Below are positions 16,098 to 25,949 of a stretch of 64,000 bases of DNA, one piece after another (within the stretch, counting starts at the first letter, position 1; each line of letters starts with the position of its first letter). This DNA comes from Dorea sp. D27 (GTDB taxonomy: Bacteria; Bacillota; Clostridia; Lachnospirales; Lachnospiraceae). The DNA lies in contig NZ_KQ236744.1 in NCBI RefSeq assembly GCF_001185345.1, forward strand, positions 570,664 through 634,663, written 5' to 3'. The notes beneath the pieces are model-generated. The model searched no databases, had not been told where the DNA came from, and worked only from the letters and a program-made list of their open reading frames with translations. Both the position numbers and the translations under genes were made by a program.

Positions 16098-17978
16098 ATG
16101 AGAAACGAGAAAATCACCCCACTGTACGAACGATTGAGCCGCGATGACGAGTTACAGGGTGAGAGCAATTCCATAAGTCATCAAAAGCAGATGTTAGAGG
16201 AGTTTGCCCGTCGGAATAACCTGCCCAATCCCCGGCATTTTACCGATGACGGTGTATCGGGAACCCGTTTTGATCGCCCCGGATTCCTGGCGATGATGGA
16301 GGAAGTTGAGGCGGGGCGTGTAGAGGCCATTGTCATCAAGGACATGAGCCGCCTGGGGCGTGACTATCTGAAGGTCGGTCAGGTCATGGAGATTTTACGG
16401 CAGCGCGGCGTCCGGCTGATCGCCATTAACGACGGTGTGGACAGCCTGAAAGGCGACGATGATTTTACCCCCTTCCGCAACATTATGAACGAGTTTTACG
16501 CCCGCGACACCAGCCGGAAAATCCGCTCCGTGTTCAAGTCCAAAGGTATGAGCGGCAAGCATCTGACCGGCACCGTCATTTATGGCTACCTGTGGGACGA
16601 AAAGCGGGAACACTGGCTTGTGGACGAAGAAGCCGCCGAGGTGGTACGCCGTATCTTTTCTCTGACGATGGAGGGCTACGGTCCCTATCAAATCTCCAAG
16701 CTGCTGTCCGAAGCAAAGGTTGAAATTCCCGCTGTCCATCTGGCACGCTTTGACGAAGGAGTAAACAGGACGAAGCCAGTCAAAGACCCCTACGGCTGGG
16801 GTTCGTCCACCATTGTGAGCATTTTGAAAAAGCGTGAGTATTTAGGTCATACGGTTAATTTCAAGACCCGCAAGCACTTCAAGGACAAGAAAAGCCACTA
16901 TGTTGACGAAAGCGAATGGACAATTTTCGAGAATACCCATGAGGCCATCATCGACCAGGAAACCTTTGACAATGTGCAGCGCGTCCGGGGAAACGCCAGA
17001 CGCTACCCGGACGGCTTTGGGGAGGCATATCCCCTGACTGGCCTAATGTACTGCGCCGACTGCGGCGGCAAGATGTATGTTCACCGCACCTATAACGGTA
17101 AGCGTGTTCCTCAGTACACTTGCGGCCAGTATGGCAAATACCCTATCGGCTCCCTTTGCCCCACACAGCACCGCATCAAGGCCGAAGCTGTTCTGACCCT
17201 GATTGCCGATATGCTCCGGACCATCGCGGAGTATTCCAGGAATGACCGGGCCGAGTTTATCCGCACTGTCCAGGAAACGCAGGCCGCCCAGCAGACCGCC
17301 GACATCTCTAAAAAGCGGAAACGGCTGGCTGCCGCCCAAAAGCGGGCCGGAGAACTGGAACGGCTGATTTGCAAAATCTATGAGGACAACGCCCTGGGCA
17401 AGCTGCCGGACGCCCGGTATGAGGCCCTGGACGCACAGTACGCCAAAGAGCAAGACGCCCTCAATGCGGAAATCACAGAGTTGGAAAAAGCCGTTACCGG
17501 CTATGAGCAGAGCCGGAAATCTGCGGAGAAGTTTATTGCCCTGATTGACAAGTATGAGAACTTCGACACGCTTACGAATATCATGCTCAACGAGTTTGTC
17601 GAGAAAATCCTTGTCCATGAGCGCGCCCGGAAAGGCAGTCAGGACACCACGCAGGAGGTTGAAATCTACTTCAACTTTGTGGGCCGGTATATCCCGCCCG
17701 CCTTGCAGCCTGTTCCCTTGACCCCGGAGGAACAGGAAGAACTGCGGAAGAAAGAGGAACGCAAGGACAGGCTTCACCAGAACTACTTACGCCGCAAAGC
17801 AAACGGCAAGCAGAAGGAATGGGAAGAACGCTACAACGCAAAGCGCAAAGCGCAACGGGAGGCGGCAAAGGCCGCAATCCGTGCTGAGGACATGGAAAAA
17901 GGCATTTTTATCCCCGTCAGTCAGTTACCTAGGCAGGAGCCCCGCAAGGCCACCGTATCGGCCAGCACCGCCGTTTAA
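16098..17978 (+). CDS. large serine recombinase, TnpX-like integrase of the inserted element
   Basis: A 626-residue site-specific recombinase. The resolvase domain (1-150) has the catalytic serine in YERLSRDD (about residue 13), then IVIKDMSRLGRDY and NDGVDS. A recombinase domain (about 160-270), a zinc ribbon (YCADCGGKMYVHRT with later Cys), a coiled coil with [17 protein letters not shown] and a DUF4368-like C-terminal region follow. It is full length for the Tn4451/Tn5397 TnpX type. RBS AGGAGG is 8 bases upstream. Location next to the left junction supports its being the enzyme that inserted the element in virD4. Confidence 0.92.
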   Translation: MRNEKITPLYERLSRDDELQGESNSISHQKQMLEEFARRNNLPNPRHFTDDGVSGTRFDRPGFLAMMEEVEAGRVEAIVIKDMSRLGRDYLKVGQVMEILRQRGVRLIAINDGVDSLKGDDDFTPFRNIMNEFYARDTSRKIRSVFKSKGMSGKHLTGTVIYGYLWDEKREHWLVDEEAAEVVRRIFSLTMEGYGPYQISKLLSEAKVEIPAVHLARFDEGVNRTKPVKDPYGWGSSTIVSILKKREYLGHTVNFKTRKHFKDKKSHYVDESEWTIFENTHEAIIDQETFDNVQRVRGNARRYPDGFGEAYPLTGLMYCADCGGKMYVHRTYNGKRVPQYTCGQYGKYPIGSLCPTQHRIKAEAVLTLIADMLRTIAEYSRNDRAEFIRTVQETQAAQQTADISKKRKRLAAAQKRAGELERLICKIYEDNALGKLPDARYEALDAQYAKEQDALNAEITELEKAVTGYEQSRKSAEKFIALIDKYENFDTLTNIMLNEFVEKILVHERARKGSQDTTQEVEIYFNFVGRYIPPALQPVPLTPEEQEELRKKEERKDRLHQNYLRRKANGKQKEWEERYNAKRKAQREAAKAAIRAEDMEKGIFIPVSQLPRQEPRKATVSASTAV

Positions 17979-18004
17979 CAATTACAATGCAAAGGAGGAC
18001 GAAC

Positions 18005-18358
18005 ATGAACGAGTTGACTTACACCCGCTGCGGGGATTACTACATCCCCGACCTGAAACTTTCCGAGCAGCCGGAGGCCCCCATCGGCAAGTATGGCCGT
18101 ATGCGGCAACGCTACCTGAAGGAACACCGGCCAGGACTTTACAGCAGCCTGATCTTGAGCGAAATGCTATACCCGCACCTGTTGGAGATTGACCGGGCGG
18201 CGCGGGAGCGCATAGACGCCATGCTGCCCCGCATGATGGAGGCGGCGGGCGTTACCGAGGAACTGAAAGCCTGTGACCCTATGCGCTGGGTGGGGCTGAT
18301 GAACACGCTGAAGGCGCAGGCGGAGGAAGTTATTTTTCAAGAGTTGATTTCCGCATGA
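18005..18358 (+). CDS. TnpV family transposon-encoded protein
   Basis: A 117-residue protein of the TnpV family, which accompanies TnpX-type recombinases in Tn4451-like elements; function unknown. Key family text includes GDYYIPDL near residue 10 and YGRMRQRYLKEHRPGLY near residue 32. The start at 18005 has AAAGGAGG five bases upstream, so the earlier in-frame ATG at 17987 is not used. It shares a transcript with the recombinase and ends at a bidirectional terminator. Confidence 0.8.
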   Translation: MNELTYTRCGDYYIPDLKLSEQPEAPIGKYGRMRQRYLKEHRPGLYSSLILSEMLYPHLLEIDRAARERIDAMLPRMMEAAGVTEELKACDPMRWVGLMNTLKAQAEEVIFQELISA

Positions 18359-18370
18359 GATTTTAGGCAT

Positions 18371-18420
18371 AAGAAAGGCCGGGATTTTGCTGACAAGTGG
18401 CAAATCCCGGCTTTGTTCTT
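18371..18420. terminator. bidirectional terminator between tnpV and the AraC-type gene
   Basis: GCCGGGATTTTGC pairs with GCAAATCCCGGC (one bulged T), with A-rich sequence on the left and T-rich on the right. The two genes converge here. Confidence 0.75.
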
Positions 18421-19411
18421 ATCGGTTTTCCAAATTCTTTGACCGCCGGTATTCCAGCGGAGAAAAGCCAAACTGCTTTTTGAACACGGCGGCAAATTTC
18501 CCTTGATTAGAGTAGCCGACCTGTTCTGATATTTCGGCAATCGGACGCTTTGTGTCCGAAAGAAGTCTTGCGGCTTCGTTCATGCGGATTTCCCGCAGCC
18601 AGGTGGATATATTCTGTCCATATACGCCTCTAAAATAATTTTTCAGGCTGGTTTCACTGACCGAAAATCGTTCTGCAATCTGTCTTACAGGGATGTGCTG
18701 GCGAAGGTCATCAGAAAGGATTTGTGCCGCCCTTTTTGCAATTTCAACCTGTGTTTCCGTGTAGAAGCCGCAAGTTTTCGGAGGCCGGATTTCCATGTTA
18801 AGAAGCCGGTGGAGAAGTTCAAGAGTATAGATTTGCAAATGGAAGGCCGAGGGTCTTTCGGATAGCCGCCAGAGTTTTTGAAATATATTTTCCAGCTCGC
18901 TGTCCGCTTCGTTGATATATGTTTTATGGTTGCCACAATAACTTTTTTCCAGCGTAGGGAGGTCAAGTGAAAAAGATTTCAAAAGTTCACCGCAGGACTG
19001 TAAAAGAAGTGACAGGTCAAAATATATTTTTATCCCCTGATATTGCTTCGTAGGAAAGATATATTCTTTCTGTGCGGTCTGTTCACTGACACAAAAATCA
19101 TTTTCCTTCAGGTAAATGTAAGAGCCGTCATCCAGAAGCAATTCACTTCTGCCTGAAACGCAATAGTTAATCAGCAAAGGCTTTAGATTTGAATTTTCAT
19201 CCGACTCCGGCCATACGGGAGCATTTACAAAAATAAAAGCCAAAGTCAGCCCCGGAAAGAGCGTATGGAATGTCATGCGTCCCTTGCCATCTGCCCGATC
19301 CAAAAGCAATGTGCTGCTATTTGGACTGTTTTTCAAAGTCACATCAGAAACAGTATCGCTGTTTTCTAAAATGCTGTATATCATATCACGCAACTGCTTC
19401 GCCCCTTTCAT
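18419..19411 (-). CDS. AraC family transcriptional regulator
   Basis: About 330 residues with a C-terminal double helix-turn-helix (about residues 235-325: IPVRQIAERFSVSETSLKNYF and PIAEISEQVGYSNQGKFAAVFKKQFGFSPLEYR) and an N-terminal sensing domain with an effector-type beta region. It is transcribed away from the ECF/ABC cassette. In yersiniabactin systems an AraC regulator (YbtA) activates siderophore uptake genes when the ligand is present; the same arrangement here suggests that this protein senses the cassette's substrate. ATG 19411 lies just downstream of a near-consensus promoter, giving a very short leader. Confidence 0.85.
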   Translation of the reverse strand: MKGAKQLRDMIYSILENSDTVSDVTLKNSPNSSTLLLDRADGKGRMTFHTLFPGLTLAFIFVNAPVWPESDENSNLKPLLINYCVSGRSELLLDDGSYIYLKENDFCVSEQTAQKEYIFPTKQYQGIKIYFDLSLLLQSCGELLKSFSLDLPTLEKSYCGNHKTYINEADSELENIFQKLWRLSERPSAFHLQIYTLELLHRLLNMEIRPPKTCGFYTETQVEIAKRAAQILSDDLRQHIPVRQIAERFSVSETSLKNYFRGVYGQNISTWLREIRMNEAARLLSDTKRPIAEISEQVGYSNQGKFAAVFKKQFGFSPLEYRRSKNLENR

Positions 19412-19431
19412 CACACAAAATCGTTAATATT

Positions 19432-19460
19432 ATTATACCCGCGAGAAAATTCACGGTCAA
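19432..19460 (-). promoter_or_regulatory. promoter of the AraC-type gene
   Basis: On the minus strand TTGACC (19460-19455) and TATAAT (19437-19432) are 17 bases apart. Predicted transcription starts about 12 bases before the start codon. Confidence 0.7.
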
Positions 19461-19513
19461 TGGATATGCTGGCAAAACGAAAAAACTCCTTGCTATACGG
19501 GCCTAAAATACTG

Positions 19514-19576
19514 ATATGTGCATAGAAGCATAATTGAATATGTGCTACCATTAGAATTGGTTAGCGAGATCTAACC
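19514..19576 (+). promoter_or_regulatory. candidate operators upstream of the uptake operon
   Basis: ATATGTGC occurs twice as a direct repeat (19514-19521 and 19538-19545), the usual pattern for AraC binding. Further down GGTTAG (19559-19564) and CTAACC (19571-19576) form an inverted pair identical to DtxR box half-sites but with a 6-base gap. A possible -10 is TAGAAT (19552-19557) with no good -35, fitting activator dependence. Confidence 0.45.
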
Positions 19577-19606
19577 GAGAAAGCAATCATGTTAGGAGGT
19601 TTCGCA

Positions 19607-20188
19607 ATGAACAACAAATTGCAAGGAAAGGATCTCATCAATATCGGTATTTTCACGGCGATTTATTTTATCGTCATTTTCGCTGCGGCGTCCATCGGTT
19701 TTATCCCGATTTTCATTCCGCTTATCAGCGTGATCGTGCCGCTTGTGGGCGGTATTCCGATGATGTTGTTCTTCTCCAAAATCAAAAAATTCGGTATGCT
19801 TACCATCTGCGGGGTGCTGCTCGGTATCATTATGTTGCTGACCGGCATGGGCTGGTGGTGCATCCCTACCGGGCTGATTTTCGGGCTGATTTCCGATTTT
19901 ATGATGAAAGCCTGTGACTACAAGAACGCCAAGCGTGAAGTGCTGATCCACGGCGTTTTTTCCATGTGGGTAATCGGGGCGTTTATTCCCATCGTTGTGA
20001 CGCGTGACGCTTACTACCAGAGCCTGCTCCCCGGCTACGGTCAGGAATATGCCGACACGCTCATGGCTTATATGCCAGACTGGATTTTGCCGGCACTGCT
20101 TATTGCTGCTTTCGTCAGTGGTCTTGTCGGCGGCCTGATCGGACAGAAGATTTTCAAAAAGCACTTTGAGCGGGCGGGAATTGTGTAA
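19607..20188 (+). CDS. MptD family ECF transporter S component (substrate-binding membrane subunit)
   Basis: A 193-residue integral membrane protein with about five or six hydrophobic helices (IGIFTAIYFIVIFAAASIGF first, then a helix around FGMLTICGVLLGIIMLL). It matches the MptD-type ECF S components, which bind the substrate and pair with EcfT and EcfA. AGGAGG lies 7 bases before ATG 19607; the in-frame ATG at 19589 lacks an RBS. It overlaps the next gene by one base (TAATG), consistent with tight co-translation. Confidence 0.8.
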   Translation: MNNKLQGKDLINIGIFTAIYFIVIFAAASIGFIPIFIPLISVIVPLVGGIPMMLFFSKIKKFGMLTICGVLLGIIMLLTGMGWWCIPTGLIFGLISDFMMKACDYKNAKREVLIHGVFSMWVIGAFIPIVVTRDAYYQSLLPGYGQEYADTLMAYMPDWILPALLIAAFVSGLVGGLIGQKIFKKHFERAGIV

Positions 20189-20925
20189 TGAGCCGCGAAC
20201 TTCTTGCAAGTCAAAAAAACAATAGCGGAATTTTATTAGACCCCCGGACAAAACTGGCGGTACTGATTACCATAGCTGTCTTTATTTTAGGCGGTTCGTA
20301 TGAAGGTATCATGCAGTATTACATCATCGTGTTGGCGGCGATCCCGCTGTTACTTTTGTCAGCGGCCAGAAAATGGAAAGGCGCTGTTCTCTATATCCTG
20401 ATTTTTGGAGGCAGTCTGTGCCTGGAAATGTTCGGCATGTCCCGACTGACCGGCGTAGCAAACTACATCGCAGTAGCCGTCGTTGGTATTCTTCTGCGGT
20501 TCACCCCCAGCGTGGTCATGGGATATTTCGTGGTAACTACAACCACGGTCAGCGAATTTGTTGCAGCGATGGAACGACTCCACCTGCCGCAGCAGATTAC
20601 CATTCCCATGTCCGTGATGTTCCGTTTCTTTCCCACGGTTGCGGAAGAATGGAGCGCCATTGGGGACGCCATGCGGATGCGTGGCGTCCGCTTTGGCGGT
20701 GGTAAAGCTGGTACGATTTTAGAGTATCGGATTGTTCCCATGATGATCTGCTCCGTCAAAATCGGGGAGGAACTGTCCCAGGCAGCCCTTACGCGGGGAT
20801 TGGGAGGCCCGGTAAAACGGACGAATATCTGTAAGCTGGGTTTTCATGTGCAGGATGTTATTTTCCTGCTGATCTGTCTGGGAGCATTTGCAGCGCAAAT
20901 CTATGTGCTTGCCGCAAGGGGGTGA
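20188..20925 (+). CDS. ecfT: ECF transporter transmembrane T component
   Basis: A 245-residue EcfT-type membrane protein that couples ATP hydrolysis to movement of the S component. It has about five helices and the cytoplasmic coupling region with an MRMRGVRFGG segment (near residue 160), matching the A-R-G type coupling motifs of EcfT, and an ALTRGLGGP second motif. It lies between the S component and the twin ATPase, giving a complete ECF set in one operon. Confidence 0.85.
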   Translation: MSRELLASQKNNSGILLDPRTKLAVLITIAVFILGGSYEGIMQYYIIVLAAIPLLLLSAARKWKGAVLYILIFGGSLCLEMFGMSRLTGVANYIAVAVVGILLRFTPSVVMGYFVVTTTTVSEFVAAMERLHLPQQITIPMSVMFRFFPTVAEEWSAIGDAMRMRGVRFGGGKAGTILEYRIVPMMICSVKIGEELSQAALTRGLGGPVKRTNICKLGFHVQDVIFLLICLGAFAAQIYVLAARG

Positions 20926-20930
20926 AGGAA

Positions 20931-22445
20931 ATGATTGAATGTCAAGATGTGTCCTTTTCTTATCCTGCCAGTACCCTTCCCGACAGTGAGAGGCAGGCCG
21001 GTGGCGCTTTGAAACATATTTCCTGCACCATTGAGGACGGTTCTTTTGTCCTGCTCTGCGGGACTTCCGGCTGTGGGAAAACAACCATGACCCGGTTGTT
21101 TAACGGCTTGATCCCCCATTATCATGAGGGGACTTATACCGGCTCCGTCTATCTGGATGGAAAGGATACCCGTGACCTGTCACTGTTTGATATTTCTCTG
21201 AAAGTCGGTTCTGTATTTCAAAATCCGCGTTCTCAGTTTTTCAATGTGGACACGACCAGCGAACTGGCTTTCGGCCCAGAGAATCACGGCATAGCGGAAG
21301 ATCTTGTGCGTGACCGTGTAAAGCGTGTAGCTGCACAGCTAAAGTTGGAGCCGCTGCTTGATAGAAGTATTTTTTCTTTGTCCGGCGGTGAAAAGCAAAA
21401 AATCGCCTGCGGATCGGCAGCGGCGATTGACCCGGATATTTATGTGCTTGATGAGCCATCATCCAACCTTGACGCATACGCTATCGCTGATTTTCGACAG
21501 CTACTCTTTACTTTGAAATCGCAGGGAAAGACCATCATCATCTCTGAACATCGGCTGTATTATCTGTCCGGCCTCTTTGACCGTGTCCTGTACCTAAAAG
21601 ATGGAGAAATCGAAGGTGATTATACAGCAGAGGAATTTTGCGGCCTGTCGGCAAGACAGCGCGATGATATGGGATTGCGCCCTCTTGATCTTGCGGGGCT
21701 TTCAGAAGTTGTAGGCACGCCGCAGAGAATGAATGAGGCGGTTTGGACGATAAAGAATGTGTCCTTCGCCTATAAGCATGAGCCGGAAACCTTGCATATA
21801 ACGGAAACCTCTTTCCCATCCGGCAGCGCCACGGCCATCATCGGACATAATGGTGCGGGAAAATCCACCTTTGCCCGGTGCCTCTGCGGGTTGGAAAAGC
21901 ACTTCAAAGGAACGGTGCAGGATCAGAGCAAGAACTATTCCAGAAAAGAACGATTGAAACTCTGTTATATGGTCATGCAGGATGTAAACCACCAGCTCTT
22001 TACCGAAAGTGTTCTGGATGAAATTCTGCTCAGTATGAGAACTGAGGATAAGCAGAGGGCAAGAGAAATCTTGCAGGAGATGGACCTGCTGCCTTATGAG
22101 GACTGCCACCCGATGGGACTGTCCGGCGGCCAAAAGCAGCGCGTGGCGGTTGCCTCTGCGATTGCTTCGGAGCGCCCTTTGATTTTATTCGATGAACCGA
22201 CCAGCGGCCTTGACCTGTTTCACATGAGGCAGGTTGCCAATGTTGTTAATCAGGTGGCGAATACTGGAAGAACTGCGCTTGTGGTAACGCATGACCCGGA
22301 ATTTATTCTACGCTGCTGCAATTATGTCCTTCACTTAGAAAACGGGCAAATTCATGAAAGTTATTCCATAGAGGACAGCGATGGCCGAAAACGCCTACTA
22401 AAGTTTTTTCTGAGTGATATGAAGAAGGAGGTGTCCACAGAATGA
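20931..22445 (+). CDS. ECF-type ABC ATPase with two nucleotide-binding domains
   Basis: About 504 residues, a fusion of two EcfA-type ATPases. Domain 1: Walker A GTSGCGKTT (about residue 45), signature LSGGEKQKIA, Walker B DIYVLDEPSSNLD. Domain 2: Walker A GHNGAGKST (about 300), signature LSGGQKQRVAVA, Walker B LILFDEPTSGLD. Single-chain twin ATPases are common in Firmicute MptD clusters. ATG 20931 follows GGGGGTGA by about 8 bases. Its stop overlaps the next start (ATGA). Confidence 0.87.
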   Translation: MIECQDVSFSYPASTLPDSERQAGGALKHISCTIEDGSFVLLCGTSGCGKTTMTRLFNGLIPHYHEGTYTGSVYLDGKDTRDLSLFDISLKVGSVFQNPRSQFFNVDTTSELAFGPENHGIAEDLVRDRVKRVAAQLKLEPLLDRSIFSLSGGEKQKIACGSAAAIDPDIYVLDEPSSNLDAYAIADFRQLLFTLKSQGKTIIISEHRLYYLSGLFDRVLYLKDGEIEGDYTAEEFCGLSARQRDDMGLRPLDLAGLSEVVGTPQRMNEAVWTIKNVSFAYKHEPETLHITETSFPSGSATAIIGHNGAGKSTFARCLCGLEKHFKGTVQDQSKNYSRKERLKLCYMVMQDVNHQLFTESVLDEILLSMRTEDKQRAREILQEMDLLPYEDCHPMGLSGGQKQRVAVASAIASERPLILFDEPTSGLDLFHMRQVANVVNQVANTGRTALVVTHDPEFILRCCNYVLHLENGQIHESYSIEDSDGRKRLLKFFLSDMKKEVSTE

Positions 22446-24187
22446 AGGAGGAAAAGAAAGAGTCGCCCATAGGCGTCTTATGGGGATGGGGCAAGCCCTA
22501 TCATGGAAAATTCATCGGCAGTGTTATCCTTGCGGTATTAGGCGTGGCCTGCCAGATGGTGCCCTATTTCTGCGTGGCGAATATTGTCACAATGATGTTG
22601 TCTGGGGAACAGAATTTTTCCCGCTATGTGACCGCTGGTATTATTGCATTGTGCGGCTACTTTGGGAAAGTGCTGTTTTCCAGTCTTTCTACAACGATTT
22701 CCCACACGGCGACCTATTACACGCTGCGCGATCTGCGAGAGAATATCACCGCAAAGCTGGCCCGCGTCCCGATGGGGACGATTTTAGATACTCCGTCCGG
22801 CCAGTACAAAACGACGATTGTTGACCGGGTTGAAGGCATGGAATCGACCTTCGCACACCTGCTCCCGGAAATGACCGCAAATGTGCTGGTGCCTTTGGTG
22901 ATTGTCGTATATCTGTTCGTTATGGACTGGCGCATGGCGCTCCTGTCCCTTGTTACGCTGGTGGTGGGCCTTGCTGTCATGTCCGCCGGTATGAAGAATT
23001 ATCCCGTCAAATGGGAGGGCGCGGTTAAAGCGGGAAAGCAGATGGCAAACGCCATTGTAGAATACATCGGCGGGATTGAGGTGGTAAAAGCGTTCAGCCA
23101 GTCCGCCGGTTCCTACAAAAAATATTCTGACGCGGTGAATTATAACGCCAACTATTATGTGGACTGGATGCGTGAAAACCAGAAAACCATGAGCGCCTAC
23201 AACGCCATCCTGCCCTCAGTGCTAATCTGCGTGCTGCCCTGCGGCTTCGCGTTCTGGCTCTCCGGCAGTCTGGAGCTTTCCACCTTCCTGTCCATTGTGA
23301 TTTTCTCGCTGGGGCTGATCGGGCCGATTATTGCGGCCTTTACCTTTACGGACGATTTGGCTGTACTGGGGACAAATGTGGAAGAAATCAGCCAGCTTCT
23401 GAACGCCGAAGAACTGAACCATAAAGAAACGCCGATCAAGCTGGAAGATACCGGCATTTCTCTCAGGTCTGTGTCGTTTTCCTATGACGGGACAACAGAG
23501 GTTTTGCATGATGTGAATCTCGCCATCCACCCCGGAACCATGACCGCCCTTGTAGGGCCATCCGGCTCCGGCAAGTCTACGGTGGCGAAGCTGATTGCCG
23601 GGTATTGGGATGTTACATCCGGCAGCATTACCCTCGGCGGCCATGAGCTGAAGGATATGCCGCTGTCTGAAATTGCAGACCAGATTTCCTATGTATCTCA
23701 GGATAACTACCTGTTTAACCGCAGTATCCGGGAGAATATCCGCATGGGAAGACCCAGTGCCACGGACGCAGAGGTGGAGCAGGCAGCCAAACAAAGCGGC
23801 TGCGACGCCTTTATCCGCAAGCTGGATAATGGCTATGATACGGTTGTCGGCAGCGCCGGTTCCCATCTTTCCGGCGGTGAACGCCAGCGGATTGCCATCG
23901 CCCGCGCCATGCTGAAAAATGCGCCGGTTGTCATTTTGGACGAGGCAACTGCCTATATCGACCCAGAGAATGAGGCGCTGGTGCAGAAAGCCATTTCCAC
24001 TTTAACTGTCGGCAAGACCCTGATTGTGATCGCACACCGGCTGTCTACCATTGTTGGCGCAGATAACATCGTTGTGGTGAAGGATGGAACCATCCACGCA
24101 CAGGGTACGCATGAGAAGCTGCTGGAAACCTGCCCCCTCTACCGGGATATGTGGCAGGCGCACATCGGCGCGAAAGACCAGATGTAA
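22442..24187 (+). CDS. ABC transporter, membrane and ATPase domains fused (first of a pair)
   Basis: A 581-residue half transporter of exporter fold: six helices in residues 15-310, ATPase domain after about 340 with Walker A GPSGSGKST, signature LSGGERQRIAIARAML and Walker B VILDEATAYIDPE. The D-loop has AYIDPE instead of the usual SSVD/SALD. Pairs of such proteins next to AraC regulators include YbtP/YbtQ and IrtA/IrtB, which import ferric siderophores despite the exporter fold. Import of iron-siderophore is the favoured inference here; drug export is the alternative. Confidence 0.82.
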   Translation: MKEEKKESPIGVLWGWGKPYHGKFIGSVILAVLGVACQMVPYFCVANIVTMMLSGEQNFSRYVTAGIIALCGYFGKVLFSSLSTTISHTATYYTLRDLRENITAKLARVPMGTILDTPSGQYKTTIVDRVEGMESTFAHLLPEMTANVLVPLVIVVYLFVMDWRMALLSLVTLVVGLAVMSAGMKNYPVKWEGAVKAGKQMANAIVEYIGGIEVVKAFSQSAGSYKKYSDAVNYNANYYVDWMRENQKTMSAYNAILPSVLICVLPCGFAFWLSGSLELSTFLSIVIFSLGLIGPIIAAFTFTDDLAVLGTNVEEISQLLNAEELNHKETPIKLEDTGISLRSVSFSYDGTTEVLHDVNLAIHPGTMTALVGPSGSGKSTVAKLIAGYWDVTSGSITLGGHELKDMPLSEIADQISYVSQDNYLFNRSIRENIRMGRPSATDAEVEQAAKQSGCDAFIRKLDNGYDTVVGSAGSHLSGGERQRIAIARAMLKNAPVVILDEATAYIDPENEALVQKAISTLTVGKTLIVIAHRLSTIVGADNIVVVKDGTIHAQGTHEKLLETCPLYRDMWQAHIGAKDQM

Positions 24188-24201
24188 GGGGGTGTTGTCA
24201 G

Positions 24202-25938
24202 ATGTATGGAACATTGAAAAAAATCTTTGCTTTTGCAGGCAGCAAAAAGGAGCTTCTAAAAAAATCCCTGTTATTCTCATTCCTGTCCGGGCTGTTTTCA
24301 GCCATGCAGTTTGCCGCCCTCTTTGTGGTAATTGGTGCACTGGTATCTGACAACCGGGACGGAAAGTTTATCTGGCTTTCGCTGGGGATTATGGCCGTTT
24401 CCCTCATTGGGCGTATCATCACGACCTATTTTTCCACGATGGAGCAGACGGAAACCGGCTATTGCATGGTGGCGGAAAAGCGTATCCACATCGGAGATCG
24501 GCTGCGCTACATCCCGATGGGCTACTTCAACAAGAATAGTATCGGGAATATTACCGCCATTGTCACAACAACTTTGGGTGATGTAGAGAACTCAGCAGCC
24601 CGTGTCCTGGTGTCAGTGCTGGGCGGTTTTTTCAACTCGGTTGCCCTCGTCATCGTCCTGTTGGTATTTGACTGGCGGATCGGTCTTGTGGCCGCTGCCG
24701 GTGTCCTGATTTACCTTGCGGCGGCGGAACTGGCGCTTCGCAAATCTGCCGCGCTTAGCGGGGTACGCCAGCACACACAGGAGTCCCTTGTGGAGTCTGT
24801 GTTGGAGTACATTCAGGGGATGGGGATTGTCAAAGCATTTGGACTGGAACGGGACAGCACGCAGTCTATCGGCAGTGCAATTAAGGCGAGCTGCCGAGAT
24901 AACCTGAAATTGACAAAGGCCAGCGTTCCCTATGACGCTATCAAACAGGCTGTTGTCCGGGTGTTCAGCGTCCTGTTGCTTTTGGCCTCGGTCTGGTTCT
25001 GGCTGGACGGCTCCCTGCCGCTGGCCTACGGTCTGATTTTGGTGATTGCTTCTTTCATGGTGTTCAACGATTTGGAGAACGCCGGGAATATGGCCTCTTT
25101 GCTGCAAATGCTGGCGGCCTCGATGGATACGGCAAACTCCATTGATGACACGCCGGTAATGGACGAGAAAGGCGCTGATATTACGCCGAAGTCCAGCGAG
25201 ATCGTGTTTAACAAGGTGGATTTTTCCTACGCAGACCGTAAGATATTAGATCAGGTCAGCTTTACCATTCCCGAAAAAACGACTACGGCCATTGTCGGCC
25301 CTTCCGGGGCAGGAAAGACAACGATGTGCAACCTGATTGCCCGTTTTTGGGATGTGAATGCCGGGAAGATTACCATAGGCGGTACGGATGTACGGGATTT
25401 TAAGCTGGACAGCCTGATGAAGAATATCTCGATGGTGTTCCAGAGCGTATACCTCTTTGCAGATACGATTGAGAACAATATCAAGTTTGGCTGCCCGGAC
25501 GCCACCCATGAGCAGGTGGTTGAGGCGGCGAAGAAGGCTTGCTGCCATGACTTTATTTCTGCCCTGCCGGATGGCTATGACACTGTGATTGGCGAGGGAG
25601 GCGGTACTTTGTCCGGCGGCGAGAAACAGCGGATTTCCATCGCCCGCGCCATGCTGAAGGACGCACCTATCATCATTTTGGACGAGGCAACAAGCAGCGT
25701 TGACCCGGAGAATGAGGATGAATTGCAGCGGGCTATCGAGGCATTGACCCATGACAAGACCATCATCATGATTGCCCACCGTCTGAAAACCGTCCGCAAC
25801 GCCGATCAGATCCTTGTACTGGACAACGCTCATATCGTCCAGCGCGGCACTCATGCGGAGCTGATCCAGCAAAAGGGCCTGTATGCCGATTTTGTATCGG
25901 CCAGACAGGAGGCCATCGGCTGGAAGCTGGCTCAGTAA
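24202..25938 (+). CDS. ABC transporter, membrane and ATPase domains fused (second of a pair)
   Basis: A 578-residue partner of the previous protein, with six helices then an ATPase with Walker A GPSGAGKTT, signature LSGGEKQRISIARAML and Walker B IILDEATSSVDPE. Start ATG 24202 follows AAGGGGGTG by eight bases. The two half transporters are expected to form a heterodimer, as YbtPQ and IrtAB do. It ends 11 bases before the DtxR-like gene. Confidence 0.83.
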   Translation: MYGTLKKIFAFAGSKKELLKKSLLFSFLSGLFSAMQFAALFVVIGALVSDNRDGKFIWLSLGIMAVSLIGRIITTYFSTMEQTETGYCMVAEKRIHIGDRLRYIPMGYFNKNSIGNITAIVTTTLGDVENSAARVLVSVLGGFFNSVALVIVLLVFDWRIGLVAAAGVLIYLAAAELALRKSAALSGVRQHTQESLVESVLEYIQGMGIVKAFGLERDSTQSIGSAIKASCRDNLKLTKASVPYDAIKQAVVRVFSVLLLLASVWFWLDGSLPLAYGLILVIASFMVFNDLENAGNMASLLQMLAASMDTANSIDDTPVMDEKGADITPKSSEIVFNKVDFSYADRKILDQVSFTIPEKTTTAIVGPSGAGKTTMCNLIARFWDVNAGKITIGGTDVRDFKLDSLMKNISMVFQSVYLFADTIENNIKFGCPDATHEQVVEAAKKACCHDFISALPDGYDTVIGEGGGTLSGGEKQRISIARAMLKDAPIIILDEATSSVDPENEDELQRAIEALTHDKTIIMIAHRLKTVRNADQILVLDNAHIVQRGTHAELIQQKGLYADFVSARQEAIGWKLAQ

Positions 25939-25949
25939 AGGAGGTTCAG